A stretch of DNA of 64,000 nt from Dallia pectoralis (GCA_029465975.1 CM055745.1:16342116-16406115); one strand, 5' to 3'. Shown: positions 46,600 through 60,384, counted from the stretch's first letter. Notes: generated from the letters alone by a model not told the origin. Program-made: numbers and translations.

Positions 46600-48650
46600 C
46601 AATCCAATAGCAAATATGATATTATCCTGCCTGAATACATTCATTTCCTGGTCATGAAGAGGTTTGGGTGTGTGGTGTGGGGACTGTTTTATGATACAAT
46701 CCGAGACGTCTGATTCTCAGCAGCGTTTGAAATGTCATTTTCTTTCTATCTGCATCGGCATTGTCTCAAGGCCTTTACAAGAATTTAGAAGAAACACATT
46801 TTTCAACAGTATTCTGTTTCCGTATGTTTTTGCCATACATACACATACTGTAGCATTTGAAGCTGTAATAGAGTTTCTCCAGTGATTAAAGTAACTGGAC
46901 ACATCACAGTTTGACGTGGACGTTTATTCGGCGTACATTTGTATGACATCAATTCTACAATTCTGCGTTCAATCAACTATTGACCTACAAACCTTTATCG
47001 AAGTGTTCCAATTGTACATGGGATGCTTTACAGTTTGATGACTGGAAGCAATTTTTCCCATTCACAATTTTTTCCTGTGATTTTTTTATAGATTTTCAAG
47101 GACAAATACCGTTAAATTTAGATAAATAATTTTTCAAAAATACTATGTTCAATAGGTCTGCTCACCTTTGAACACTTTGTTTATGTACATTAATAATATC
47201 ATTCAAAGATGCATGACAATGTTTTTCGACAATTTCATCGAGTCCACATACCAATATGTTTTAAAGAAAGAAAAACGTTCCACATTTTCTACTGCGTCGT
47301 CTATTTATGTACTGTCTCGTCCTTTTTTGTGCGTAACAACTCGTACCATACATTATACAGGGTAAAAAACGATTGTGTCATATGTGTGCATTTCTATAGT
47401 GAAAGAAAGATTTTTACTGTCAAATCACTTTGAAATGTATTTACTTAATGAATAACTGTACAATTATTGCAGTTGATCTTAAAATTAATTTGCAAGCCAG
47501 CTCTGCCATGCTCTGGCATGCATGAACATACAGTATTTAACATATTTGAGATTTAAAAAACAACTTGCATTACACAATTCTAGCCTTGAACATGCATTTG
47601 AGACAATCAAATATCATTGTACCCATCAGTTTACATTAAACCATCAATACACTTAACATGTCTCAACGTGTTTGGTGACACCTTACATTTCTGTGCTCGG
47701 AAGTCTACGTTCATAAAATGCACTGACACGTTTTCACCAGCAGGAGGCGCTCACGGTTAAGTCACCGTGTTATTTGTGTCAGGCTTTCTCTGCTTGTTGT
47801 TATTCCATGGCCAGCAGGGTGTTGAGTAAGATATATGTGTACATTTTGCTTGTGATAAACACAGGTTCCTGACTAGTTCTTCCAAATATGTCATATGGTT
47901 TAGTAAATTTCTCCCTGGAGTTTGTTGGCCATGTTTACAAACTCATTGAAAGTGTAACCTGTGTGAAAACATTTTTGGACACATAAGCCCACCGTAAAGT
48001 AATGCATTGAACTCAGGCTAATAGAATGTTACAGCAACAAATAACGAGGGATTAAATTAGATAACAATATTAATATTAATATTACGATTGCCTTTGCAAC
48101 GGCCAGTACGAAGCCGGCTTAGACACAAGGACTCTTGACCCCACCGGGGATCCTTACCTTCAATAAGCACCCTCCATGTTGTTTTTTTACCAGTCTCAAG
48201 AAAGTTGTAAATGCAACCATGTAATATATTAACATTTATCACATAGCTCATAGTCTCTACCTACCTAACCTCGAATCCGTGTCTTTAGCAGCAAAGGCTC
48301 GGTTTCCGCCCTGATTCGAGGAGAGGTTTCGTTTTTTGGAGCAATGTAAAAAATAATGATGCTGCCTCTTGCAGCTCCATCGCTGTACTTCTGGAGATCG
48401 GGATAGAGATCTGAATTATTTATTTACAGCGTTTCTTGTGTTCATAGTGTGTGTGGCTCTGGGGAAGGTGGAGCTCGCAGCCCAGCACAGAATCACCGCC
48501 GTTTATTATTACACGCTTTGATCTCGACAGGGAGGTTTATTCTAGCAGAGAAAGTGACTTTAAAATTAGTGACTTTAAAAGTCTGAAATCTGTACGGAAA
48601 ATAGGGTCCCCAATTATTGGAGAATAGGGCCGTTACACTGGTGCAGCATT
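46600..48650. other. No supported gene
   Basis: AT-rich presumed intron of ap3b2. Small ORFs without likeness. Nothing recognised. Confidence 0.5.
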
Positions 48651-48654
48651 CAAC

Positions 48655-48980
48655 TGCAAGTGTTGCAGTGTTTTCATTGGTCACTGCATACGTTTTCACA
48701 GGGTGATGTCAGTTGTATTATACATGGACTCCAGTGCCCGTGTTGCAGTGTTCTCATTGGTCACTGCATACGTTCTCACAGGGTGATGTCAGTTGTATTA
48801 TACATGGACTCCAGTGCCCGTGTTGCAGTGTTCTCATTGGTCACTGCATACGTTCTCACAGGGTGATGTCAGTTGTATTATACATGGACTCCAGTGCCCG
48901 TGTGTTGCAGTGTTTTCATTGGTCACTGCATACATTCTCTCACAGGGTGATGTCAGTTGTATTATACATAGCTTCCAGTG
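48655..48980. repeat. 80-bp tandem repeat
   Basis: Four copies of an 80-bp unit containing cattggtcactgcatacgtt and gatgtcagttgtattataca. The last copy is diverged and slightly longer. Confidence 0.93.
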
Positions 48981-48984
48981 CCTG

Positions 48985-49895
48985 TGTGTATTGTAAATAA
49001 ATAAATTGCTCAGGACAATAAATCAGCTCTATCAGCAAAAAAACCGAAACACATCCATTGACGGGATTTGTGAAATTCACGAATAAATTTGTTGTATTTG
49101 CGAGAGATTGGACCTTCTAAAATGTAAGCCTGTCCTATGTTGTGAACGAATAATCACTACTGAGATGTTTAGCTGAAACAAAAGTCAAATGCAGCTGTAA
49201 ATCTGCACTTAGTTCACCAGTTAATAATAATAGCCACCGTACAGAGTTTAAATTGGCCGATTATCCAGCGTGTTTGCGTTGTTGTGTTGTATTCCAGTTG
49301 TACATTAGGACAGGTTCGTTAGTTGCTGTACAGCCTCAATGGAGAATTCCTCTCTACACACATGCTGTTGCCTTGGAAACCCGCCGTAGTCGCCTCCACA
49401 TTGAACATCGTTCAGGGCTATATGCTATGGGTGTTAAAACGTGAGAACGTTGACCACACTTAAATCTGAAATGTTCACAAATTGCCCATGACAACCCCTC
49501 TTGCATTGATTGAATTGCAACAAAGTGGAGTTAGTTTTACCATCTACAAATTAGACTTCTCGAAATGTTAGATTAAATGGCATTCATTAAGTGAACTGCT
49601 TGTGACCAAGTGGCTGTGAAGTAGAAAAGCTATTAAACTTGGAGAGGATTTATTTTTTGAGATTCACTTAACATATGATAAGAAGTCCATGTTTCAGCTG
49701 GAACATCCTCATTGCTCTCATATATTCTCTTTTCTTGTCATGTGAGCCGGAGGCCAAAAAATGAGTATGCATAAAAGATACGTATTATTATAGATACTGT
49801 CTTACTTACCATTGTATTTTTACATAGTCTTACATGTAGTCCAACGTTTGTTTTGATCATCTACGATAATCTCCCCTGAGACCCCAAATATAACA
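48985..49895. other. No supported gene
   Basis: AT-rich presumed intron between two tandem arrays. Nothing recognised. Confidence 0.5.
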
Positions 49896-49904
49896 TGTTG
49901 GGCA

Positions 49905-51515
49905 TAGTATTCTACTGCCCTCCATAGTATTCTACAGCCCTGCATTGGATTTTACTGCCCTGCATAGTATTCTACAGCCCTGCATAGTATTCTACTGCCC
50001 TGCATAGTATTCTACTGCCCTCCATAGTATTCTACAGCCCTGCATAGTATTCTACAGCCCTGCATAGTATTCTACTGCCCTCCATAGTATTCTACAGCCC
50101 TGCATAGTATTCTACTGCCCTCCATAGTATTCTACAGCCCTGCATAGTATTCTACTGCCCTCCATAGTATTCTACAGCCCTGCATAGTATTCTACAGCCC
50201 TGCATTGGATTTTACTGCCCTGCATAGTATTCTACTGTCCTGCATAGTATTCTACAGCCCTGCATAGTATTCTACTGCCCTCCATAGTATTCTACAGCCC
50301 TGCATAGTATTCTACAGCCCTGCATTGGATTTTACTGCCCTGCATAGTATTCTACAGCCCTGCATAGTATTCTACTGCCCTCCATAGTATTCTACAGCCC
50401 TGCATAGTATTCTACTGCAGCCCTGCATTGGATTTTACTGCCCTCCAAAGTATTCTACTGTCCTGCATAGTATTCTACAGCCCTGCATAGTATTCTACTG
50501 CCCTCCATAGTATTCTACAGCCCTGCATAGTATTCTACTGCCCTGCATAGTATTCTACAGCCCTGCATAGTATTTTACTGCCCTGCATAGTATTCTACTG
50601 CCCTGCATAGTATTCTACAGCCCTGCATAGTATTCTACAGCCCTGCATAGTATTCTACAGCCCTGCATAGTATTCTACAGCCCTGCATAGTATTCTACTG
50701 CCCTGCATAGTATTCTACTGCCCTGCATAGTATTCTACAGCCCTGCATAGTATTCTACTGCCCTCCATAGTATTCTACAGCCCTGCATATGATTTTACTG
50801 CCCTACATAGTATTCTACAGCCCTGCATAGTATTCTCCTGCCCTTGATAGTGTTCTACAGCCCTGCATAGTATTCTACAGCCCTGCATAGTATTATACAG
50901 CCCTGCATAGTATTCTACAGCCCTGCATTGGATTTTACTGCCCTGCATAGTATTCTACTGTCCTGCATATGATTTTATTGCCCTGCATAATATTCTACTG
51001 CCCTGGATAGTGTTCTACTGACCTGCATAGGATTTTACTGCCCTGCATAGTATTTTACTGCCCTGCATAGTATTTCACTGCCCTGCATAGTATTCTACTG
51101 CCCTGCATAGTATTTTAAAGCTCTGTATAGTATTCTACTGCCCTGCATAGTATTTCAACACCCTACATAGTATTCTACTGCCCTGCATAGTATTTTAAAG
51201 CTCTGTATAGTATTCTACTGCCCTGCATAGTATTTTACTGCCCTGCATAGTATTTCACTGCCCTGCATAGTATTCTACTGCCCTGCATAGTATTTTAAAG
51301 CTCTGTATAGTATTCTACTGCCCTGCATAGTATTTCAACACCCTACATAGTATTCTACTGCCCTGCATAGTATTTTAAAGCTCTGTATAGTATTCTACTG
51401 CCCTGCATAGTATTTCAACACCCTACATAGTATTCTACTGCCCTGCATAGTATTTTAACACCCTTTATAGTATTTTACTGCTCTGAATAGTATTTTAACA
51501 CTCAGTATAGTATTG
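49905..51515. repeat. 20-bp minisatellite, about 1.6 kb
   Basis: Roughly 80 copies of tactgccctgcatagtattc. There is a clear left-to-right gradient. The left part alternates tgcat and tccat forms in higher-order blocks. The right part (51060-51450) has a 180-bp-scale block with tattttaaagctctgtatag repeated several times. Confidence 0.96.
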
Positions 51516-51610
51516 TTGCACTGCTTATTTGCACTTTCTGGTTGGATGCAAATTGCATTTCGTTGTACTGTACTTGTACTGTTCAATGACAATAAAGTTT
51601 AATTGAATCA
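51516..51610 (+). mobile_element. Retroposon 3' tail
   Basis: tgcatttcgttgtactgtac, then caatgacaataaagtttaat and a tandem gaat-type end, resembles the 3' end shared by many fish retroposons. The 20-bp array abuts it directly. Confidence 0.5.
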
Positions 51611-54330
51611 AACAATCAACATCACCCCAGAAGTTAAAATGGGACTTTCAATCCTGGAGGAGAACGTTAACAGATTAGAGACAGAACTAGAGGGAGGCAG
51701 CTGTTACTGAAATACAATAAATAATTACAATAATTCATTTTGTTGTCCTGAAGAAAACGATGGCTGGAAGAAATTTCCTTGATTCCCCAATTTCAACATG
51801 GTAAGAGTCGACTTCACAGCATAAGCAGACCTGCACTTCCTTCGTGAAAAAAGATCACTCCAAAATCGTGTTAAAGAAGTTAACTCTCTCCCATCTGGTT
51901 TCACAGTTTGCCACCCTTAAATAGCGTGATGCTAAATATCACAAGATATCACACTCAGAGAGGTTTACTGTACAGTATGTCTCTAAGTAATGTGTTTGAA
52001 CCGAAATATGTCTTGATAAACCTGCGTCACGTTTTCTGTCTTGGACACAGTGGTGTAGCAAAGTCCATTTGAGCCGTACATTCTCTTTGGGTGTAACAAA
52101 CGATAATGGAAGGAAGCGGGTTGTGTGGTTTATAATCAACAGTGTCGTTCTCACCACGGTGAATTTATAAATCAGTCTGGTTTCTCCACTTCTGTCCAGA
52201 TAACACACAGGTTCCAGCACCCTCATCCCCGACTCCAGTCCTTCTTCTAACTTCACCTGATCTTTTTTTATCTCACACACACCCTCGCAAATCATGTAGC
52301 CTTCTCTTCGGGTTTCCTTTTTATTTTCTCTCCTTTGCGTTTCTAAATTTCATTGATTTTTCGGTCCGGCTTTATCTCGGACAATTGTCTCCCTTCTGTG
52401 GCCCCACACTGACAATTATTTTGGTCTTTGCGATATTGTGTATTGTACAAAGCGGCCACCTTGTTTTAGTTGTTTGCATAGTACACTTGATTGTGAATTA
52501 CCACAATGTCAATCTGTGTAAATATGAATTGCCCCAAAAAATGAATTAACCAATTCCCTAGATAGCCAGTTGCTTTGGCTCAGTCACTTTCACTGTGAGT
52601 GTTCTGAGAAAGTCTGCTAATCCTCTGGTATCTTAGATCACTTTTATTAATCTCTCTTTCTATATACAAATGCCCATTTCATGTGTTCTCTATCTAGTTT
52701 CTTTATCTTCCGTCTAAATATTTAAATCTCTCTCTCTCTTGCTCTGTTTTATTTGAAATTGAAATGCTTTATTGTCATTAGATTTTTTTTTTAACATTTC
52801 CAAATAATGAATAACAGGCGTCGAAAAACACACATTTATAACAGAAATATACTAAGCAAATATTACACAAACTGCATAATTCATGTTAAGGCTTGTTGTA
52901 ATCCATGTATGAAAAATGGCAAATAAGCATGACATTTATATTTATAAGCATGACATGAGAGAACAAATGATTCGATACCGGAATAATGGTTACGTCCAGA
53001 AACGTTTATGCTTCACTGCTTATTTTTTTTCATGGCAGAAGTGTACACACATCTTGCTGCTGTTATGGCACGTTACAGTATCTCGTCTAACAGATAAGAC
53101 AGTTTGTCAATGTGGGATTTGATCTAAAAAACACATTTTGGGTTTGTACGATCCGAGGAAATGTTGTGTCTATAGTGTCGTCATATATTTGGGAAGAGGT
53201 TAGCAAATGCACATCTGTTCCCACATTTTGTGTGCCCAGTCACTCCCTAATGCTTTGTTCAATCTCACAAACAGGAGTTTTACTGGACTGTGTTGCGCTT
53301 TTTCACTTATAGCTGCCATTTCACGGCATCCCTCGTCTGTTGACTGTGAAGCTTTTATTCGGCCTGGATTGGCTAGGAGTTCAGCAGGGCTGGCCGGCGG
53401 TCTGGATTTTGCGTGTACATGGTACTAAAGTTTGATGCCACAGTTAAGTCATTCTAGTGTAATGGAATGGCTTCCAATGATGACCAAAACGCTTGGGTTT
53501 GCCGTGAACGTTTACTGTTCAATACGTTTATCCTTTCCGATTTGCAGTTTAAACTCAAGCATTACAAAACACGTGTCTTATCCTGTCTCACATTTTTTCT
53601 AAAACAAATACAAATAACATCCGTGTGAACTACTAAAATTAAGCACTTCCTGTGTCTTCTACTGTCAATCAAAAGGTCTACCCTTTCACATATAAGATGT
53701 AAACAATGTAAATAAAATAAAAGCAGTGACTTTCAATCAGACCAAAATTAACCATTTATTTTATACTTACAACTAAATAACATGAACTTCGCTTTTAAAG
53801 TGCTTTTAACAACATTTCACAACATCTAGTAAGACATGGTGAAGGGATCTCAAAGACGGGGGTTGATACCAATAACACTGCTGGGACAAATAAAGAGCTT
53901 GCGGTTACTGACGTTATCGCGTCATCACGTCATCCCGTACCATACGATTATCGAGCTAATCAGACAATTGTTGAGCACCTGGCACACTTAATTAGATCCA
54001 GTACAGGTAAAATACGGATTGAAGCACACTGTGACGCCACAGCTCCTGTTTTCTGTCATCTATGCATTGAGCCGTATGTAGGCTGCATCTCTGTGCCCTA
54101 GTCTCTGTCTGAACGGAGGTAATTTAGTGCCCCTCGCCTAGCCGCTTTGGTCCTCTAGTGAATTATGTGATTTAATGCTTCTTTGCTTCAGTGCGGCACT
54201 CTCTTACCTCTTTTACCCAAGATGCAACATACACAAACACACACGCGCACGCACATGCACACACGCACACACGCACACACTGCACCTCAGGGCGTCTTCA
54301 TCATGGCCATCAGTCCCCCAGTCTCTTCCT
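51611..54330. other. No supported gene
   Basis: AT-rich sequence with short ORFs. A tttattgtcattag stretch near 52770 resembles another retroposon tail. It may still be ap3b2 intron 1 or intergenic DNA. Confidence 0.45.
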
Positions 54331-54334
54331 GGCT

Positions 54335-54545
54335 GTAAATTAGAGGGAGAGGGGGAGAGAGAAGAAAGAGAGGGAGAGGGAAGAGAGGGAGGGAGAGAGA
54401 GAGGGAGCGAGAGAGAGAGGGAGAGAGAAGAAAGAGAGGGAGAGGGAAGAGAGGGGGGAGAGAGGGAAAGGGAAGAGAGGGAGAGGGAAGAGAGGGGGAG
54501 AGGGAAGAGAGGGAGAGAGAGAGAGGGGAGAGAGAAAGAGAGCGA
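54335..54545. repeat. Purine-rich (GGGAGA)n tract
   Basis: About 210 bp of almost pure G/A on the plus strand (gagagggagagggaagagag). It lies about 1.2 kb upstream of the orphan first exon. ORFs rich in Arg/Glu or Ser/Leu are artefacts. Confidence 0.95.
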
Positions 54546-54649
54546 TCATGAAATGAGTGGCCGGTGGACATAAAGGGTTCCCGTCATTAGGCGGAACCGT
54601 TGATTGGGAAGCGGGAACGTCGTCATCCATCCAGGCACCACTGTGTGAA

Positions 54650-55713
54650 CGCTGAGTCATTTAAGGAGGCTGAGCGAGGAGACGCGCGAGGAGACGCGCG
54701 CTAGCGGAGATAAAAAAGGGAGGAAAGATAACGTAACCGGAATAAAGCTCCGGGGGTGTGAGTGAACGCGCAAATGTCCGGGTGAAGAATAGGGGGGATT
54801 TTGCACGATGGAGGTAAAGAAACTGGGAACACGAGAGCGAATCACAGGAGGGAGGGACGAGGCGCTGAGAGCGAGCGATATATGAACCGAAGCGGAGTGC
54901 CTTAAAACCGGCGAGAGACAGGTTAGAGTGAGGAAGAGAAGGGAGGGCTGCTGGCTGCTAACGTGGCTGAGGAGGAGGGGGAGGAGGGAGTTTGGTGGGG
55001 AGGGGTTGTGCCATCGCTACGGAGCAACACGCCAGAACCTCCAGGAGTCAGACGGAGCTCGCTTTTCCTTAAAGAGAGGACAGACCGGAGAACTAGAAGA
55101 AGGGAGCAGAGGAAAAATAAGGGAGGGGAACTCCGTCCACGCCTTCTTTCCCTGGCGCCCACCCGGCGCTCGACTGTCGCTCGGACTCCCGCAGACAGCC
55201 TCGGCGGAGGACGGCGTACGGTCCACGCGAGTCTGTATAGCGGCGTGTCGTCATCGCTACGTGGTCTCACAGGAAGCTGTCAGCGCTCGCCATCGCCACG
55301 GCTTCGCTCAAAGGCAAGACCCGACACTCGTTTTTACGGGACGTTTATAGTGGATAAGTTGTCATCTCTGTCTCCAGTGGACCGTAAGAAACCGGATGTT
55401 CGAGTTTGTTGCATGTTTGCCAAGTCCGCTTCCGGAGAATTAAAGTGGGCGATGACGCTCGTATCAACCTTGTCATCTCCTTATCACCGGACATCACATT
55501 GTCACCACATGGATACTATCTAAGAAGGTCTTGTTTTTTGTCTTTTTCGATCGAACCACTTTAAGGAACACTGCTAGCTGTTGCCAGCGGGTCGGTCACT
55601 GTTTTCGCTGCGGCGAATGGTCCAAAAGTACGTTTATTTACGGCCATAAGGTTCTGATTGTTGTTACTACTCAGAAAGGACACATTTTCGGGCCCCTCAT
55701 TTTGTCTCCAGCT
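54650..55713 (+). promoter_or_regulatory. GC/CpG-rich promoter and 5' leader of an unrecognised gene
   Basis: The AT-rich surroundings give way to a roughly 1.3-kb CpG-rich region with cgcgcg clusters (54678-54702), a weak TATA-like gataaaaaag (about 54709) and gcgagcgatatat (about 54870). It contains several upstream ATGs with frames of up to 186 codons (54963-55523). These lack family likeness and are probably leader ORFs. This composition directly before the ORF at 55714 fits a promoter plus long 5' UTR. Confidence 0.55.
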
Positions 55714-55998
55714 ATGACGCCCATGCAGAAACTTCTCCAGCTGCCGGTGAACGCCATGAACATGGTGAAGACGGCCCAAGATCAGATGGGACTGCAAGAC
55801 GAGGCCAAGAGCCCGGTGATGTCGCCCGACGGCGGCAACCACAACTGGTACAACGGCGAACCCAACGACCCGCGCCATGCCCGGTTCGGTAGCGGAGGAG
55901 GCGGCGGCGGCGGAGACCAGGAACAGGAAGAACGGGCCCATCTGGAAGAAGGTGGCGGCAGCGGTTTAACCAGCCTGGTGACCCAGCCTTTGCGGTAG
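55714..55998 (+). CDS. Probable first coding exon of an unrecognised gene
   Basis: The ATG at 55714 (G at -3) opens a 94-codon frame. It begins MTPMQKLLQLPVNAMNMVKT, with a predicted amphipathic start, then an acidic and polar part (residues about 21-58), a Gly run, a Glu-rich part and TSLVTQPLR before the stop at 55996-55998. A good donor (tgcg then gtaggg) sits at 55994/55995, just before that stop, so the real product probably splices on in phase 2 and is longer. High GC and a CpG-rich leader support a true exon. No family was recognised, and the frame could be extended upstream to the ATG at 55531, which I consider less likely. It lies on the same strand as ap3b2 and might be an alternative first exon of it or an independent gene. 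Confidence 0.55.
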   Translation: MTPMQKLLQLPVNAMNMVKTAQDQMGLQDEAKSPVMSPDGGNHNWYNGEPNDPRHARFGSGGGGGGGDQEQEERAHLEEGGGSGLTSLVTQPLR

Positions 55999-55999
55999 G

Positions 56000-58125
56000 G
56001 TTCCTGTCATGATGAGCCGTGCGTGACGTGCGTGAACAGAGTAGTGGTGTGAAGAGGCTGTGGTTCTACTGACACGCGAGTGATGACAGACGCGCGCAGT
56101 AACGAGGATACAGTGAGAAAGAGACGGGCGTAATTGGATCAGCGGGGAGACAAAGGCGGAGACACACGACACACACGTACACCCGGGATGTGAGAACACT
56201 TTGTGCGTACACACACACACACAATCCCTTAACGCTGTACACCTGTTGCTGTCAGGCCTTGTGAAAAATATTTCATTAATACTGCAGTTTTAACGACCAC
56301 GGGTGCTTTAGTGAGTCTTCGGTTACGGGTTGGACCTCACAAAGGAAAAACACATTCTCGCACCTCCTTCTGTGGAATTATTCAATGTGAGCAGACCCAC
56401 TCGTGCTCACTGATTGGTTCTAACCTGTGTTTTTATTTCCAACCTATATAAGCGTCAGACACGAAGCGAGAGTGAAGGTTTACACAGCGGTGGTTCAAAA
56501 GTTCAGACAGCGCTGGTTGAAATACAGTGGTTTTCAAAGTCTTTCTATTTCGTTTACTTGAGACCCGATCCCAAAGGTTTCCGCCAGACACTGTGACACA
56601 AAATGCACTAGCGATCTCTTACAGAACAACAAGACAGATACAACAGAAGTTCTGAAGTGCTAAATCTGTCTGTTCTTGAGAAGCGATGGGTGTTTTTTAA
56701 AAATGTTTTTGTCCCTACGTGTGAATTGTTGCGTGGAGTTAATCGAACGCACCGCATAGTCAATATCAAACAGGCTACAGTGAGAAGTAGATGCCTGTGT
56801 GTTTTTGTGCTGTTTAATGCATTGCACAGTCGCAGTGCCCGTTTCATTTGGCTGCCGGCTAAAGTGCCTGCTTCATTCTGGATGTGTACGCATGCAGAGG
56901 TTAGCAAAGCCACGGCATACTGGCAACGTTGTGTTGATCGATCTACCGCCTTGGACTCGAATCTCACAAGTGTCCTCATCTCAGCTCTTTTCAAACTAAC
57001 TATGTTGCAATGTACCGTTGCTGTTAATGTTTTGTGTACAATTTCAACCCGAGAATGCCCCTGTGTTCAGTGTTGACAAAAGAAACACGTGATTCAAACT
57101 TAGCCCTTATTTTACCAAGCGCTGCTGTAATATATGCAGAGGTGACTTGACACAGGCTCAACATACCTTTTCACGATCCCTCTTTGCAATTAACGTGTTC
57201 TTACCTCGCCTTTGTCAGCTCAGTGTTTCATTAATACATTATTGAGAAATGTTTCCGCAGCTGCCACGGCGACTAAATGGCACTATGGAAACTTGAGTAT
57301 GAATATGCATTAGACATTTGCATATTAACATTCCGTACAGTACAATGCGGTGGTTAAATATACATTATACGCCGTAGCATCTGCGCTAACCACCAAAGGC
57401 AACCTGCTTGGAGTTTTGAAAGGCTTCTACATTTCCTTCCATATATCTTTAGCTCGGGTAACCGGGTAACCTGACGACCAGACGTCAGGCGACTGCTTTA
57501 CAAATCCTCAGGAGGTTAAATAATTGAATAGGCCTGCTATGTGTGTTTTTAAATGCAGCTATTGTCGGCCGGCCGGGACAAAGACCCAGGGTTCTGACAC
57601 CCTGCCTTGGTTCACCGTTCCTCCTCAATGGAACTTGATATCTGACCCTGAATCAACTTACCCATCTGTCTTTATTTAGTGGCATCATTGAAAGAGTGGG
57701 AGGGCATTTCCCTAATCGGGCACCTCGTTTGACCAAACAAATATCCGCCTCGGCCCCCATTGAACTTTTAAATATATATATTTTTTTTTTACATCGTGTT
57801 TGGTTTGATTATTTTTTTCTGGGTTAAGGAGAGGAATCAATAGGTTGTTCAACACCAATGACAACACTCGTACGGTTGAGGCTTTATGTGAAACATTTTT
57901 ACGGCACAAACAGGGCCTGCTAGCAACAGCCACGGTGACATTTTGTTCACTTTCGTCTTTTTTTAAAAGACTACAACTAAAAACCGATTATTGTAAGGTG
58001 GCATTGCTTTCATGTTGGATATATTTGAAAGAAGAAAAATCATTTGGACGAGACAAACTTTCTCTGCCATAATAGCTAATACGTCTTTATTAGCTTTGCC
58101 CACTATTTTGGAGTGATTGTGGTAG
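56000..58125. other. Downstream of the orphan exon, no second exon recognised
   Basis: GC content falls quickly after 56200. Short ORFs only. Probably intron of the orphan gene. Confidence 0.45.
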
Positions 58126-58129
58126 ATTC

Positions 58130-58610
58130 TTCGTGCCAGATTTATTCCAGGTTGTTCAGGCTAGTTGCATAACACTTTCTTTTTTAAATAGTGGGATTTA
58201 GATCAGGACTTGATTGGGCAGCTGTAGGATATTCCAGTTTTTGTTATTTATGTTTGCGATTGTCGTCCTGTTGATATATGAATTTCCTACCGCGCTCTTG
58301 CCGTATTTTCCTGTATTTTGCTGAATCCGTTCTTTTTCCGATTGTAACACGTAGGCTCGGTATCTGCTGATGTGAAGCGCAGGCTGTCACCAGAATGCCT
58401 CCTTGAAGAGACGACGTGTCTTGAGGCATTGGCAGTGTTTGTTCCTCGCCACACAATAGCGCTGTGAATTATGCACCTAAAACCTCTTTGTCTCATCTGA
58501 ATACAAAACATTTCTCCTATTCGTCGCTGGACCATTCTCATGCTCACTGGAACCTCTTTCAGAACCTCTGTGATTTTAGATGTCGCACAAGTGTGTAAAC
58601 ACAAAAGCAG
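58130..58610 (-). mobile_element. Possible Tc1-like relic
   Basis: Segments ggatttagatcaggacttga and ttctcatgctcactggaacc, with general layout, resemble antisense fish Tc1-type sequence. Strongly decayed; boundaries and class are uncertain. Confidence 0.35.
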
Positions 58611-58639
58611 AAGCCTGTCACAAACCTCTCGTCACAACC

Positions 58640-59180
58640 AGACCTGTTCAGACTCACTCCAGACCACCAGCACAACCAGACCTGCTGGGACTCACTCCAG
58701 ACCACCAGCACAACCAGACCTGTACAGACTCACACCAGACCACCAGCACAACCAGACCTGTTCAGACTCACTCCAGACCACCAGCACAACCAGACCTGCT
58801 GGGACTCACTCCAGACCACCAGCACAACCAGACCTGTACAGACTCACACCAGACCACCAGCACAACCAGACCTGTTCAGACTCACACCAGACCACCAGCA
58901 CAACCAGACCTGTTCAGACTCACACCAGACCCCCAGCACAACCAGACCTGTACAGACCACACCAGACCACCAGCACAACCAGACCTGTTCAGACTCACAC
59001 CAGACCACCAGCACAAACAGACCTGTACAGACTCACTCCAGACCACCAGCACAACCAGACCTGTTCAGACCACACCAGACCCCCAGCACAACCAGACATG
59101 TTCAGACCACACCAGACCACCAGCACAACCAGACCTGTTCAGACCACACCAGACCACCAGCACAACCAGACCTGTACAAA
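58640..59180. repeat. 38-bp minisatellite
   Basis: About fourteen copies of a 36-38-bp unit (ccagcacaaccagacctgtt then cagactcacaccagacca). Variants: gctggga, gtacaga, and units lacking a ct. Two plus frames remain open by chance. Confidence 0.95.
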
Positions 59181-59219
59181 TCCCTTCTGTTGTTTGAGGA
59201 GAAATAAACATGAAATATT

Positions 59220-60370
59220 TAATTGAGGAGGTCATAAAAATTGATTAAAAAACCATGAAAATTCAGCAGAATGCACTTCGCACACACAAAGCTTTAAAAA
59301 ATAATCGAGTGAAATTGTCCAAATATATAATATGACGCCACGTGGGATTCAACTTCACTCATGAAAGCTGTGCAATGGCACATTTGCTTTGGAGGGAACA
59401 CTCACTGGCCGAATTAGCCAGCACTCCCTGAGCATTTCTCTATTCCTCAGCTCGGGGACTAGCGTTGGAGGCACGTGAGGCCAGTGGGAAGGGAAAGCAT
59501 CTGAGATTCAACAGGGGACTCTCCCATTTGGCGAATCAGAAGGCTCTCTGCACCATGGCGTCGTTGTTCAGTGAATTCCTTCGTGGAAGCTGCAGCACTT
59601 CTGAATTATCCTCTAGGAAACTGCCAGTGTTCAGTTGGAAACAAGTGAATAATTCCCTGTTTACCCGGGAACCCACTGAGAAACACAGCTGATAAGTGGC
59701 CCGAGTCTAAAGTAAGGGTTCCTCCTAATCACGATACAAGCCGGAATAATCATCCCACTGGAGAGACGAAGCTATTTCAGTTGTCTGAACTGACTGTTGC
59801 TACACACTGAGTCATTTATCCTGTTTTCGGGTCCTAGTCAGTCGTAATGATGCCTTAGCACATGCCTGCATACAATGCTTTTCTGCTTTTTTCCAGTACT
59901 CTCCGTGTTTGGTTGTTTACATTTGTGTAATCTGTCAACGAATCAAAGGGTAATAGATTGACGCACACATTGCTTTGTAATAGATATCATATTTGATATT
60001 TAATGATTTAAAACATCAGACGTCATCCAGAAAATTGCTCAACATCAATTCAAACATGGTTAATGAATGAATGGACCTGCTTGTCATATGTGCATATGCA
60101 AAAACATTAATGGAGACCAAAAGATCATGTAATCTTCACCCAGCCTGCCTGAGGACTGGCCACCTGTCAGTTTCCTCTCTAGCTGTCTAACTACATTTTG
60201 ACCCAACTAGGGAGTTTTTTCTAGCCATTGTGCATCACTTCTTATTGTTGTTAACTTTTTGGGGTTTCTCTTTGTTTTTTTCCATTTACTGCAATCTTGC
60301 AAACCAGCTAATGGATCTATCAACTCTCTGGAATACATTTTATATTGAAAGGGGAAACATTGTTGAACTA
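59220..60370. other. No supported gene
   Basis: Mixed AT-rich sequence. A 75-codon ORF at 59465-59692 shows no likeness. Nothing recognised. Confidence 0.5.
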
Positions 60371-60384
60371 CGCCAGCATGTTAG

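Noticed and set aside
55531..55713. Upstream extension of the orphan exon to the ATG at 55531
   Set aside because: The extra 61 residues have a different composition and no likeness. The ATG at 55714 has a better context and begins the GC-rich coding-like part.
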